DNA from: Sulfomarinibacter sp963741385
Lineage (GTDB): Bacteria > Acidobacteriota > Thermoanaerobaculia > Thermoanaerobaculales > Sulfomarinibacteraceae
Assembly (NCBI GenBank): GCA_963741385.1
Contig: CAVUHO010000006.1
Location: 62,001 to 126,000 of the forward strand
Direction of reading: 5' to 3'
Length of the DNA stretch: 64,000 nucleotides
Shown here piece after piece: positions 1-7,146 of this stretch. Both the position numbers and the translations under genes were made by a program. The notes below the pieces were generated by a model. That model saw nothing but the letters and a program-made list of their open reading frames with translations. It searched no databases and was not told the DNA's origin. Each line of letters opens with the position of its first letter. Within the stretch, counting starts at the first letter, position 1.

Positions 1-47
1 AAGAGAGCCGGCCGGATATCCCGTTTGTCATCGAGATCGAGAACTGA
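1..47 (+). CDS. possible 3' end of a plus-strand gene cut by the window edge
   Basis: One plus-strand frame is open from the window edge to a TGA at 45-47, giving a 14-residue tail that ends IEIEN. Fourteen codons cannot identify a product. The stop lies exactly at the outer edge of the inverted repeat starting at 46, and the next gene is convergent, which is where a terminator-like structure is expected. That context is the only support for calling it coding. Confidence 0.3.
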   Translation, partial: ESRPDIPFVIEIEN

Positions 48-233
48 CTAGCCTGCATATCTCACCAGGTTTCGTCACGAGGGCGGCGAGGCGCCGTGGC
101 CAGGCGGGTTTTCTCGCCTTGGGGCGCGGAGGCGTACTCTACAGTACGTTGAGCACCCTAAGGCGAGAAAACACGTCTGGGTAGGATGCATCGTCGGCCG
201 CAGTCGACACCTGGTGAGATATGCAGGCTAGTC
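46..233. repeat. 188-bp nested palindromic element with perfect 25-bp terminal inverted repeats
   Basis: Positions 46-70 and 209-233 are exact reverse complements over 25 bases (the outer arm begins GACTAGCCTGCATATC). Inside lies a second perfect inverted pair, GTTTTCTCGCCTT at 108-120 and its complement at 160-172. At the centre is CGTACT at 133-138 opposite AGTACG at 143-148. The whole unit could fold into one long hairpin or cruciform. CTAG stands near both ends (48-51, 228-231) and could be a target duplication. The right copy supplies the TAG stop of the next gene. It could be a MITE-like non-autonomous element or a large bidirectional terminator between convergent genes. No transposase is nearby. 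Confidence 0.75.
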
Positions 234-1778
234 TGTCGCCTTGACTCGCGCCTCAGCTGGAAGATCGGCGCACCGCGGACTGCGGGCGCTGAAAGCGGTC
301 AAACGACCCCAGACAGCGGGCATCGAGGTGCGGATCGTCGCCATGACGCTCGCGCCCAGGTTTTCGCTGTTCATCGGCACCCGCTTGACATACTCGAGGT
401 CCAACTCACCCGGCGACCGGCCGTATTTGTAGGCGTAGGTGAAGCTGAGACCGTCCGGCCGCAGCACGACCCCCGGGCACGCCGGGTTGGTCACGGAGAT
501 ATAGAACTCATCGGCCGTCTCCGGCGCGGCGCCCTCGTCGTCGAGGAGAAGCTTTCTTTCGGCCAGCGCTTCATAGAGTTGAACAGCCGTGAGCACCGCG
601 GGGTCGATGAAGACGACCTCGTCGGCGATGAGGTCCCGGTAGGGGGTCTCCCCTTCCGGGGTTTTCAACTCCCGAAGTCTGTCGAATGACGCTTCAATTT
701 CTCCTTGATGGAAAGGAAAGTGGGTACAGCCGAGGATCACCGCTGCGATCGGTTCGGTCGATCCGCTCCGCCGGTAATTCTCGACGAGCGTCGTCGCGTC
801 GTAGCGGATGTAGTTGTCGACGGAGTTCAGGCGCCACGTCGCCGGGTCTTGCGGATCGCCGAGGAGCCCGTCAGGATCGAAGTCGTATTCCGGAATCAGC
901 GACAGTTCGATGGGAGCTTCAGGATTGCCCACCGCCGGGCCACGATAGGTCGCGAAGGTGGCGGAACCCGCCGGCACGATGTACTCCGGGTTCCCTTCAA
1001 TCGCACTGGCGAGCCCGAGGCTGCCCTGTTGGATGATCTCGGGAGCTTCCATCCCGGCCATTTCCGATGATCGTTTGATCTCCCGGACATAGCCGTCGCT
1101 CTTGCAGGTGCCGACGGTGGCCATGACGGCCACCGCACCGGTGGTCTTCATTTCGCACAGCGACTCGATCGCGCCATCGGCGCCGGCTGCGACGACACCC
1201 ACAGTGGAGATGGGGATGCCCCACTGCTTCAGAGCATCGTGGATATCTTCGAGGGCATAGGAGGTCGCCGTATTGCAGGCGACGACGATTGCCTTGACGG
1301 GAGGCTTGTCCAGACTCGGGGACGCGGAGGACCTCGACGCCCAATACCGGTTCCCGAGGAGAAACACCGCGTCCTTGAGGGCCAGTTCCTTGAGGAAAGC
1401 GGTCTTCCCCTCCGACGGGTAGTTCCCGTAGGGCATGTTGGCCTGGTCCCCGAGATAGATGAATGACTCGTTCTCGAAATCAGGCCGACCGTCCGGGCCA
1501 AGCTCGTGGGTCAGATTGTTGAAGCGGTCGATCGTCACGATCTCGTTCAAGACGGTGAGCCCGCCGATGCCCGAATCAAACACCCCGATCGGAAGATCCT
1601 CATCCGGTGTCTGGTACTGCTCGAAATCAACGGAAAAGAGACCCGACGTGCCGCTCTGGACCACATCCACGATCGAGGGCGGAACCGGCTCACCGACCTC
1701 GGCACCGGTGCAGCCACAGCAGAGGACGGCACCGATCCCGAGGATGATCCACGGAAAATTTCCCCACCGGTGTTTCAT
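228..1778 (-). CDS. exported glutamate/aspartate racemase-family lipoprotein
   Basis: The 516-residue protein carries the MurI/Asp-Glu racemase signatures: FDSGIGG around D68, YLGDQANMPYG near 109-118, VACNT with C168, and GCTHFP with C351. Both catalytic cysteines and the Asp are therefore present. Unlike cytoplasmic MurI (about 270 residues) it starts with a basic, hydrophobic leader ending in a lipobox-like LCCGC (C23), so a lipoprotein outside the cytoplasm is predicted. It also has large insertions, mainly between residues 225 and 340. It is the last of three minus-strand genes (M23 protein, acyltransferase, this one), 48 bases after the acyltransferase. Its likely role is handling D/L-glutamate or related amino acids released from murein; the substrate is unknown. 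Its stop codon lies in the right arm of the palindromic element. Confidence 0.85.
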   Translation of the reverse strand: MKHRWGNFPWIILGIGAVLCCGCTGAEVGEPVPPSIVDVVQSGTSGLFSVDFEQYQTPDEDLPIGVFDSGIGGLTVLNEIVTIDRFNNLTHELGPDGRPDFENESFIYLGDQANMPYGNYPSEGKTAFLKELALKDAVFLLGNRYWASRSSASPSLDKPPVKAIVVACNTATSYALEDIHDALKQWGIPISTVGVVAAGADGAIESLCEMKTTGAVAVMATVGTCKSDGYVREIKRSSEMAGMEAPEIIQQGSLGLASAIEGNPEYIVPAGSATFATYRGPAVGNPEAPIELSLIPEYDFDPDGLLGDPQDPATWRLNSVDNYIRYDATTLVENYRRSGSTEPIAAVILGCTHFPFHQGEIEASFDRLRELKTPEGETPYRDLIADEVVFIDPAVLTAVQLYEALAERKLLLDDEGAAPETADEFYISVTNPACPGVVLRPDGLSFTYAYKYGRSPGELDLEYVKRVPMNSENLGASVMATIRTSMPAVWGRLTAFSARSPRCADLPAEARVKATD

Positions 1779-1826
1779 GTCTTCCCCTCCAAAATTTCGT
1801 CCACCGCCGATCGGCTGTTCGGAGCC

Positions 1827-2960
1827 TCAGATCTTGATGAAGATCTTCTTGCGATACAACAGCCAGGTGATTCCGAGAATCGCCAGAACGTGGACCGAGG
1901 CCCAGGCCAGCGACGCGAAGTACTCCGGAATCCACGAAGCAAAGAACCGGTGGTAGAGCCACGAATTGAGCGAGATCGTCGACCCTTCGGCGCTCTCCCA
2001 CCGGATCTTGAGCAGGGTTTTTGCGATCAGCCCACTCAATACATAAGCCACGATGGAATTGGTGCCGAAAACCAGAAATGGCTTCGCCCACCCGTCCCGG
2101 CCCCGAAGATCCACGAAATAGAGGATCACGGCGAGCGTGAGCAGGGCCAACCCGGCCGTCAGCACGACATAGCTGCTGGTCCAGAGATTCTTGTTGATGG
2201 GAAAAAACCAGCCGAAAACAGCTCCCGCCACCGCCGCGATGCTCCCGGAGACGAACAGCCCGATCAGTTTCTCACTCTGACTTTTCCTGGTGCGGAGCCA
2301 CTCGCCGGTAAAGATCCCCGCCAGAGCGGTCGCTAGTGCCGGCAAGGTGCTGAGGATCCCCTCCGGGTCCGCCGGTCCGGGCGCGTAGCGCCAGACGTGG
2401 GCCCCGAGGATCAGCCGATCCACCAGGCCCGCCAGATTCCCTTCGGGACTCAGATCTCCCGCCCCGAACCCCGGCACCGGCACCAGGGTCATGGCAAGCC
2501 AGTATCCCAGGAGCAGCCCACCGGCCAGCCAGGCTCGCGCCCGGGTGCTCAGGTGAAGATAGACCAGGGAGGCGAAAAGATAGACCACGGCGATGCGCTG
2601 GAGAACGCCCGGTATCCTCACCCTCGACCAGTCGATTCCCATGAACGGGAACCAGGTCAGGAAAAGGCCGAGGGCGAAGATGATGGCGGTCCTGCGCGCG
2701 ATCTGCCGGTAGAGCGGACCGAGATCACCACCGGATCGTTCGAGCCGTGAGGCGAATGCCAGGGGAATCGCGACCCCGAGAACGAAGAGGAAGAATGGAA
2801 AAACCAGATCGGTCGGCGTCCAGCCATTCCATTCGGCGTGCAACAGGGGGGCGAAGGTATGTCCCCAATCGCCGGCATTGTTCACCAACAGCATGCCCGC
2901 GATCGTGGCCCCCCGCAGGACGTCCAGCGATAGCAGCCGTTTCGTCGGCTCGATGGTCAT
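1827..2960 (-). CDS. HGSNAT/NagX-like membrane N-acetyltransferase (DUF5009/DUF1624 type)
   Basis: The 377-residue polytopic membrane protein begins MTIEPTKRLLSLDVLRG and continues with the family hallmark segment NNAGDWGHTFAPLLHAEWNG followed by DLVFPFFLFVLG. About ten hydrophobic helices follow. Relatives (bacterial NagX, animal heparan-alpha-glucosaminide acetyltransferase) move an acetyl group across the membrane onto glucosamine-type amino groups. Here a murein amino sugar is a plausible acceptor. The open frame extends upstream to 3338, but that part lies over the M23 gene in another frame and lacks family similarity, so the start at 2960 is chosen (2978 is an alternative). It sits 145 bases after the M23 gene and 48 bases before the racemase lipoprotein gene. 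Confidence 0.85.
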   Translation of the reverse strand: MTIEPTKRLLSLDVLRGATIAGMLLVNNAGDWGHTFAPLLHAEWNGWTPTDLVFPFFLFVLGVAIPLAFASRLERSGGDLGPLYRQIARRTAIIFALGLFLTWFPFMGIDWSRVRIPGVLQRIAVVYLFASLVYLHLSTRARAWLAGGLLLGYWLAMTLVPVPGFGAGDLSPEGNLAGLVDRLILGAHVWRYAPGPADPEGILSTLPALATALAGIFTGEWLRTRKSQSEKLIGLFVSGSIAAVAGAVFGWFFPINKNLWTSSYVVLTAGLALLTLAVILYFVDLRGRDGWAKPFLVFGTNSIVAYVLSGLIAKTLLKIRWESAEGSTISLNSWLYHRFFASWIPEYFASLAWASVHVLAILGITWLLYRKKIFIKI

Positions 2961-3105
2961 GACGAACAGCCGGTCCATGTGGAGTCGCACCGGAACCGGG
3001 TCAAGAGAATCCGGGGTCCGGCCGCAGCGGCGTCGGGTTGAAGTCTGCCGACCATTTTCATTCTTTCGTCTCCTCCACATCGGGTTGTGCCACTGGTGCG
3101 AGGCC

Positions 3106-4119
3106 TCACCGATCGTACCCCAGCCGAACACGAGCGGCGCGTTCCTGCTCGAGCACCACGAGCCTCTGTTGCGCCGACGTGATCTTGGCTTGAACCTCTT
3201 CCGAAGCCGACTCGAAGATGAAGGGCACGGGATCGACCGACTGGCCGTCGAGCTTGATCTCGAAGTGGAGTTGCGCCTGGACGGCATTGCCCGATGGCCC
3301 ATCGATGACCGCGATGCGCTGACCTCTGGCAACTGCATCGCCGGTTCGAACGCTCAATTTGGAGATGTGGACGTAGACGGTCTCGACACCGTTCCCGTGG
3401 CGAATTTTGACCCACCCGCCGGCTTTCTCCCCCTGCCCAGCCCCCACCACCTTCCCTTCGGCGGCGGCCTGCACGACGAGCTTGTCACCATAGATGTCCA
3501 ACCCTTTGTGACTCCGGGGCGCACCGAGCCAGTCATCGCGCATGGCGCCAAAGTTCGGCAGGCCGTCCCTCACCATGTCCCGGGGAACGAAACCGAGGGA
3601 CCGGCCGACCAGACCCTCTGCGTCGAGGCCTTCCACCGGGCTCATGAATCGGATTCCCCGGACAACCGCGATGTCGGAATTCAGAGCGGCGGCCTCTGGC
3701 CCTCCGGTCACGAGGGGACCGCCGCAAACCACGAGCAGGCCGCGCGGTGCGGGTTCGTGTCGGCATGACCACCCGCCCACAGTCTCCACGACAAACCTGG
3801 TCACCGGAGGGTCCCGCGAAAGCTGCGAGTAGCGGTATTCAAGAACACCCGATCCAGCGGGGCGAACCCGCCGCAACGCCCCGTCCCAGGCCACCGGGGC
3901 GACGTCGAAGACGAAGCGCCCGTCCTCGAGTTTCATGCTCTCGACCCGGTCGATCCCTCCCCGAATCTCGAGCACGATGCGAATCCCCTCGGGCGTCGAT
4001 TCAGCCAGCTCCACCGCGGCGAGGACCGCCGTTTTCGGTTGGGTCGCAAAGGAGGCGAGGGCGAAAGCCGAGACACCGGTGAACACAACCAATCGGCCTG
4101 CGCTTCGCGGAAACGGCAT
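3106..4119 (-). CDS. AMIN + M23 (LytM) family protein, catalytic His replaced by Gln
   Basis: From the ATG at 4119 the protein has 337 residues. It starts with an N-terminal signal/anchor (residues 1-25), then an AMIN-like beta domain (about 30-115), which in other proteins targets septal or peptidoglycan sites. A C-terminal LytM domain (about 185-305) follows. Zinc ligands H204 and D208 (HKGLD) and H285 are kept, and H251 is present. The first His of the usual HxH motif is Q283 (QAQLHFE), read directly from the DNA. Active LytM enzymes need that His, so this may be a non-catalytic regulator, as EnvC and NlpD are for amidases, or have altered chemistry. A longer frame to 4260 exists but lacks a signal-like start. 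It is divergent from the racemase gene at 4281. Confidence 0.85.
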   Translation of the reverse strand: MPFPRSAGRLVVFTGVSAFALASFATQPKTAVLAAVELAESTPEGIRIVLEIRGGIDRVESMKLEDGRFVFDVAPVAWDGALRRVRPAGSGVLEYRYSQLSRDPPVTRFVVETVGGWSCRHEPAPRGLLVVCGGPLVTGGPEAAALNSDIAVVRGIRFMSPVEGLDAEGLVGRSLGFVPRDMVRDGLPNFGAMRDDWLGAPRSHKGLDIYGDKLVVQAAAEGKVVGAGQGEKAGGWVKIRHGNGVETVYVHISKLSVRTGDAVARGQRIAVIDGPSGNAVQAQLHFEIKLDGQSVDPVPFIFESASEEVQAKITSAQQRLVVLEQERAARVRLGYDR

Positions 4120-4165
4120 CTGAAATTTCAGGATTTTCACCTCGTGCAAAAAAACCACAACAACC

Positions 4166-4196
4166 TTGGACGGCAGCAGCGTTCGCCGTCCATAAT
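4166..4196. promoter_or_regulatory. dyad in the divergent M23/racemase promoter region
   Basis: TGGACGGC (4167-4174) and GCCGTCCA (4185-4192) form a perfect 8-base inverted repeat around a 10-base centre. It lies within the 161-base gap between divergent genes. On the plus strand TTGGAC (4166-4171) and CATAAT (4191-4196) could be -35/-10 boxes, but the 19-base spacing is long. A regulator binding here could control both genes. It could equally be a chance dyad. Confidence 0.4.
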
Positions 4197-4280
4197 AGGC
4201 CAACGGCACCCATGGTGGATGGCCGTTCGTCGCCTCCAGGTCTGCCATGTGCTCGAACACAGAATCAAAGGGAGCAGTCC

Positions 4281-5165
4281 ATGCACCTTCTCATCACGGA
4301 CTCAGGCGTCGGCGGGTTGTCGGTGTGTGCCTACGCCGAGGAGTTCTTGCGGACCCACGACATCGGAGAGCCGGTCACGTTGACCTATGTCAATGCGTCC
4401 CCGGAGAACGATTTCGGCTACAACTCGATGGCCTCGAGGCAAGAGAAACTGGAAAACTTCGATCGGTTTCTTCACATCGTTGCCCAAAAATATTCTCCTG
4501 ATCTGATCTATGTCGCCTGCAACACGCTTTCGGTGCTCATGGCCGACACCGGATTCGTGAAGAACATGACCCTTCCGATACGGGGAATCGTGGAGAGCGG
4601 AGTCGACCGTCTCGTTCACGATCTCAGGGAACACCCCGATTCCATCGTGGCGATATTCGGCACGCCGACGACGATCGAGGAACAGACCTACTCCGACCTT
4701 CTGAAAATGAATGGTATCGGCGAAAGCAGAATTATCGCCCAGGCGTGCCCCTCCCTCGCCGATACGATTTCGGAGGATCTGCGCGGTCTGGATGCGCAGG
4801 CCAAGATCACACAATACGTGGGTGAGGCCGTGAGCAGAACCCGCCTTCCATCGACCCGGCATCTGACCTATCTCGCCTGCACTCACTATGGCTATCGGAA
4901 AGAATTCTTTGCAGCCGCGTTCGCAGAACATGGAATTCGCACGCAGATCGTCAACCCCAACGAAATCGTGGTCGAGGACCTGTTCGCGTCATCGGGCCCC
5001 TCCGAAATCAATTCCGGCCGGGAAGGCCTCGTCGATGTGGAGTTCGTCACCCGCTATCGGATTCCGGAAACGGCGCTCGAGACGATCAGTTTTTTTCTGG
5101 GACGTATTGCACCCAGGACAATCAAGGCCTTCACGAATTACACGTATCTTCCGGAACTCTTCTGA
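4281..5165 (+). CDS. glutamate racemase-family protein (cytoplasmic)
   Basis: The product of 294 residues starts MHLLITDSGVGGLSV, the MurI-type D-S-G motif with D7. The two catalytic cysteines follow in VACNT (C80) and LACTH (C200). No signal peptide is visible, so it should be cytoplasmic. The start is set by GGGAGCAG just before 4281; an open frame continues back to 4212 without family sequence. It is a remote homologue and lacks the usual YLGDTAR block (here YVNASPENDFGY), so it may act on another amino acid or on an N-substituted or peptide-bound glutamate. It is divergent from the M23 gene and converges, 17 bases apart, on the DUF819 permease. It is one of two racemase homologues within 5 kb. 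Confidence 0.85.
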   Translation: MHLLITDSGVGGLSVCAYAEEFLRTHDIGEPVTLTYVNASPENDFGYNSMASRQEKLENFDRFLHIVAQKYSPDLIYVACNTLSVLMADTGFVKNMTLPIRGIVESGVDRLVHDLREHPDSIVAIFGTPTTIEEQTYSDLLKMNGIGESRIIAQACPSLADTISEDLRGLDAQAKITQYVGEAVSRTRLPSTRHLTYLACTHYGYRKEFFAAAFAEHGIRTQIVNPNEIVVEDLFASSGPSEINSGREGLVDVEFVTRYRIPETALETISFFLGRIAPRTIKAFTNYTYLPELF

Positions 5166-5182
5166 TCAATCGGCTCGAGCCT

Positions 5183-6361
5183 TCACTGCAACCCGGCGAC
5201 GAGAGACAACAGCCACGCACACACCAGGGCCCCGTAGATTCCGATCAGGTATCCCGAGACCCCCATGAGGACGCCCACCGGGGCCAGCGAAGTCCGGTAG
5301 ACCGACGCCACGATCGGCGCCGAGACGACCCCGCCCACATTCGCCATGCTCCCGGTGGCGACGAAGAACAGAGGTGCGCGCACGAGGCGAGCGACAATGA
5401 GAAGCACGGTGATGTGGACGGCGAGCCAGACCACCCCCACCGCCAGATAGAGCGGCGCCTCGACGACCATCTTGAGGTCGGCCTGAGCGCCGATGGCGGT
5501 CAACATCAGGTAGAGCGCCAGGTAACCGACACGCGATGCCCCGACCTGCTCGAGCTGCCGCGCCGGGGTAAAGGACAGCGCCAGACCCAATGTGGTCACC
5601 AGGACGACCGTCCAGGTCGTGTGGCTGATGATGGTGGGATTCCCCAACGGCGGCAGCAGGTCTCCGAACCACACGCAGGCGGCCGCGGCCCCGAAACCCA
5701 GCCCCAGGATCATCGCCATGTCCCGGACCTCCATCGGCCGTCGTTTCCCATCCACCTCCGTCATGCGACCGTCGAGCGCATCAAGCTCCCGGGTATCGGC
5801 ATGCAACCAGGCATCGAACTTCTTCTGCATGGTGCTCATGAAAAGCAGCACTCCCATCCAGCCATAGGCCACCACCGTATCAACCACGATGATGGGCCCC
5901 ATCAGGGAGTCCGGGGTCCCCACGCTCTCCTTGATCGCCACCATGTTGGGTGCGCCGCCGATCCAACTTCCCCCCAGCGCCGCCAGACCCATCCAGGTAT
6001 CTTCAGGCAGGAACGGCCCGAGCAAAGCCAGGGCCACGGGCCCGCCGATGATGATCCCCAGCGAACCCGCGAGCATCATGACCATTGCCTTGCCGCCGAG
6101 GCGCACGATGGCACGAAGGTCAACCGTCACCATCAACAGCAGCAGACTGACCGGCAGCAGATAGCGCACCATCCAGTCGTAGGCCGCCGAACTCTGGGGC
6201 GTGATGCCCAGGCTGGTGCTCAGCGCCGGCAGAAAATAGGCGTAGATGACCGCCGGCGTCACTCTGAACAGGGGCTGCAGCCGCGGCAATCCGGTGAGCC
6301 AGAACACTCCACCGATGAGACCGGCGAGGTAGATGAATACGGCCGTTGGATCTGTCAGCAC
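5183..6361 (-). CDS. DUF819 (YjcL-like) integral membrane permease
   Basis: The protein has 392 residues and about ten hydrophobic helices. Family-like features include LAALGGSWIGGAPNMVAIKE near 150 and the later FVATGSMANVGGVVSAPIVAS, an inverted-repeat transporter layout. DUF819 proteins are uncharacterised permeases that often sit beside murein-peptide enzymes such as carboxypeptidases, epimerases and racemases. That supports import of a cell-wall-derived amino acid or peptide here. It lies 9 bases after the amidase gene on the same strand, so the two are probably cotranscribed. A hydrophilic loop at about 175-200 separates the halves. Confidence 0.8.
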   Translation of the reverse strand: MLTDPTAVFIYLAGLIGGVFWLTGLPRLQPLFRVTPAVIYAYFLPALSTSLGITPQSSAAYDWMVRYLLPVSLLLLMVTVDLRAIVRLGGKAMVMMLAGSLGIIIGGPVALALLGPFLPEDTWMGLAALGGSWIGGAPNMVAIKESVGTPDSLMGPIIVVDTVVAYGWMGVLLFMSTMQKKFDAWLHADTRELDALDGRMTEVDGKRRPMEVRDMAMILGLGFGAAAACVWFGDLLPPLGNPTIISHTTWTVVLVTTLGLALSFTPARQLEQVGASRVGYLALYLMLTAIGAQADLKMVVEAPLYLAVGVVWLAVHITVLLIVARLVRAPLFFVATGSMANVGGVVSAPIVASVYRTSLAPVGVLMGVSGYLIGIYGALVCAWLLSLVAGLQ

Positions 6362-6370
6362 ATTGTCTCC

Positions 6371-7039
6371 TCAGGGAGGACCTGCAAGCCCCAGATCGGC
6401 AACGGCAGCTCGGACGGCGGACATGAAACGGTCTCCTGGGTCGATCTTCTCGGTCCTGTAGCTTGAGTCCCTCTCCAACCACAGCGGGTCGCCCTCGAAA
6501 TCCAGATACTCCATGTGGCCGATGAGGTATCGGATGGTGGGGTACTTCCCGGCCAGATAGCGGACGAGACGGATGTTGGCCTCGAGCTGGGCGTCGGTGA
6601 GGTTGTCGATGCCGTTGCCGCCACCCACGTTCTCCACACCGATCGCCGAGTAGTTGAGGCCGATGCAGTGCCTGGCCATCCAGGTCTCGGGCATCAGCCG
6701 GTAGACCTTCCCGTCCCGGTCGACCAGGAATTGAATCGACACGTTCACGTCGCCGGCGGCGGCGAGACCCGGTCGGGACGCGCCCAACTCCTCCGGGTCG
6801 AAGGCGGCGAAGCTCTCCTCGAACCCGTCGATGGCCGTCCAGTGCAGCACGATGATGCGGGGCACGATCGAAATGTCTTCGGGGCTCTCACCGTAGTGGT
6901 CCGCAATGTACTGCAGGGTGCCCCTCTCACGATCGGCGGAGAACTGAATCGGGCGGTCGTGGATCCTGAGCCCTTGATCACAGCCGACAAGCGCCAGCAT
7001 CGAGGCGAGGCAGAAAATGGACAGACGACCTGGATTCAT
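6371..7039 (-). CDS. N-acetylmuramoyl-L-alanine amidase (amidase_2/AmpD-like) lipoprotein
   Basis: The 222-residue protein has a short leader ending in the lipobox LVGC (C20). The amidase_2 zinc ligands are visible: H66 (VLHWTA), H175 (IGHMEY) and D200 (KIDPGD). The block RHCIGLNYSAIGVENVGG fits the substrate-proximal region of AmpD/PGRP folds. The enzyme should cut the bond between MurNAc and L-Ala outside the cytoplasm. It is first in a two-gene unit with the DUF819 permease, suggesting stripping of stem peptides followed by uptake. The usual SAHF-type motif reads SIQF here, a mild deviation. Confidence 0.87.
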   Translation of the reverse strand: MNPGRLSIFCLASMLALVGCDQGLRIHDRPIQFSADRERGTLQYIADHYGESPEDISIVPRIIVLHWTAIDGFEESFAAFDPEELGASRPGLAAAGDVNVSIQFLVDRDGKVYRLMPETWMARHCIGLNYSAIGVENVGGGNGIDNLTDAQLEANIRLVRYLAGKYPTIRYLIGHMEYLDFEGDPLWLERDSSYRTEKIDPGDRFMSAVRAAVADLGLAGPP

Positions 7040-7075
7040 GGACCGACCTCTCGACCGAAAGTCTACTGCAAACCC

Positions 7076-7119
7076 AACGCAGAAACCCGCTGCGTTTCAG
7101 CGCCTGATCCGGGTATGAT
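7076..7119 (+). promoter_or_regulatory. inverted repeat and -10-like box in the amidase/UroD divergent gap
   Basis: AACGCAG (7076-7082) and CTGCGTT (7090-7096) form a perfect 7-base inverted repeat around a 7-base loop. TATGAT at 7114-7119 is a good -10 candidate for the gene starting at 7147, but there is no convincing -35 box. The site lies in a 107-base gap between divergent genes, so an operator is possible. Confidence 0.35.
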
Positions 7120-7146
7120 CTGTCCTGACCGACCGCGAGGTACCAC

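Noticed and set aside
46..233. The repeated 25-mers as a CRISPR remnant
   Set aside because: They are inverted, not direct, only two copies exist, and no cas gene is in the window.
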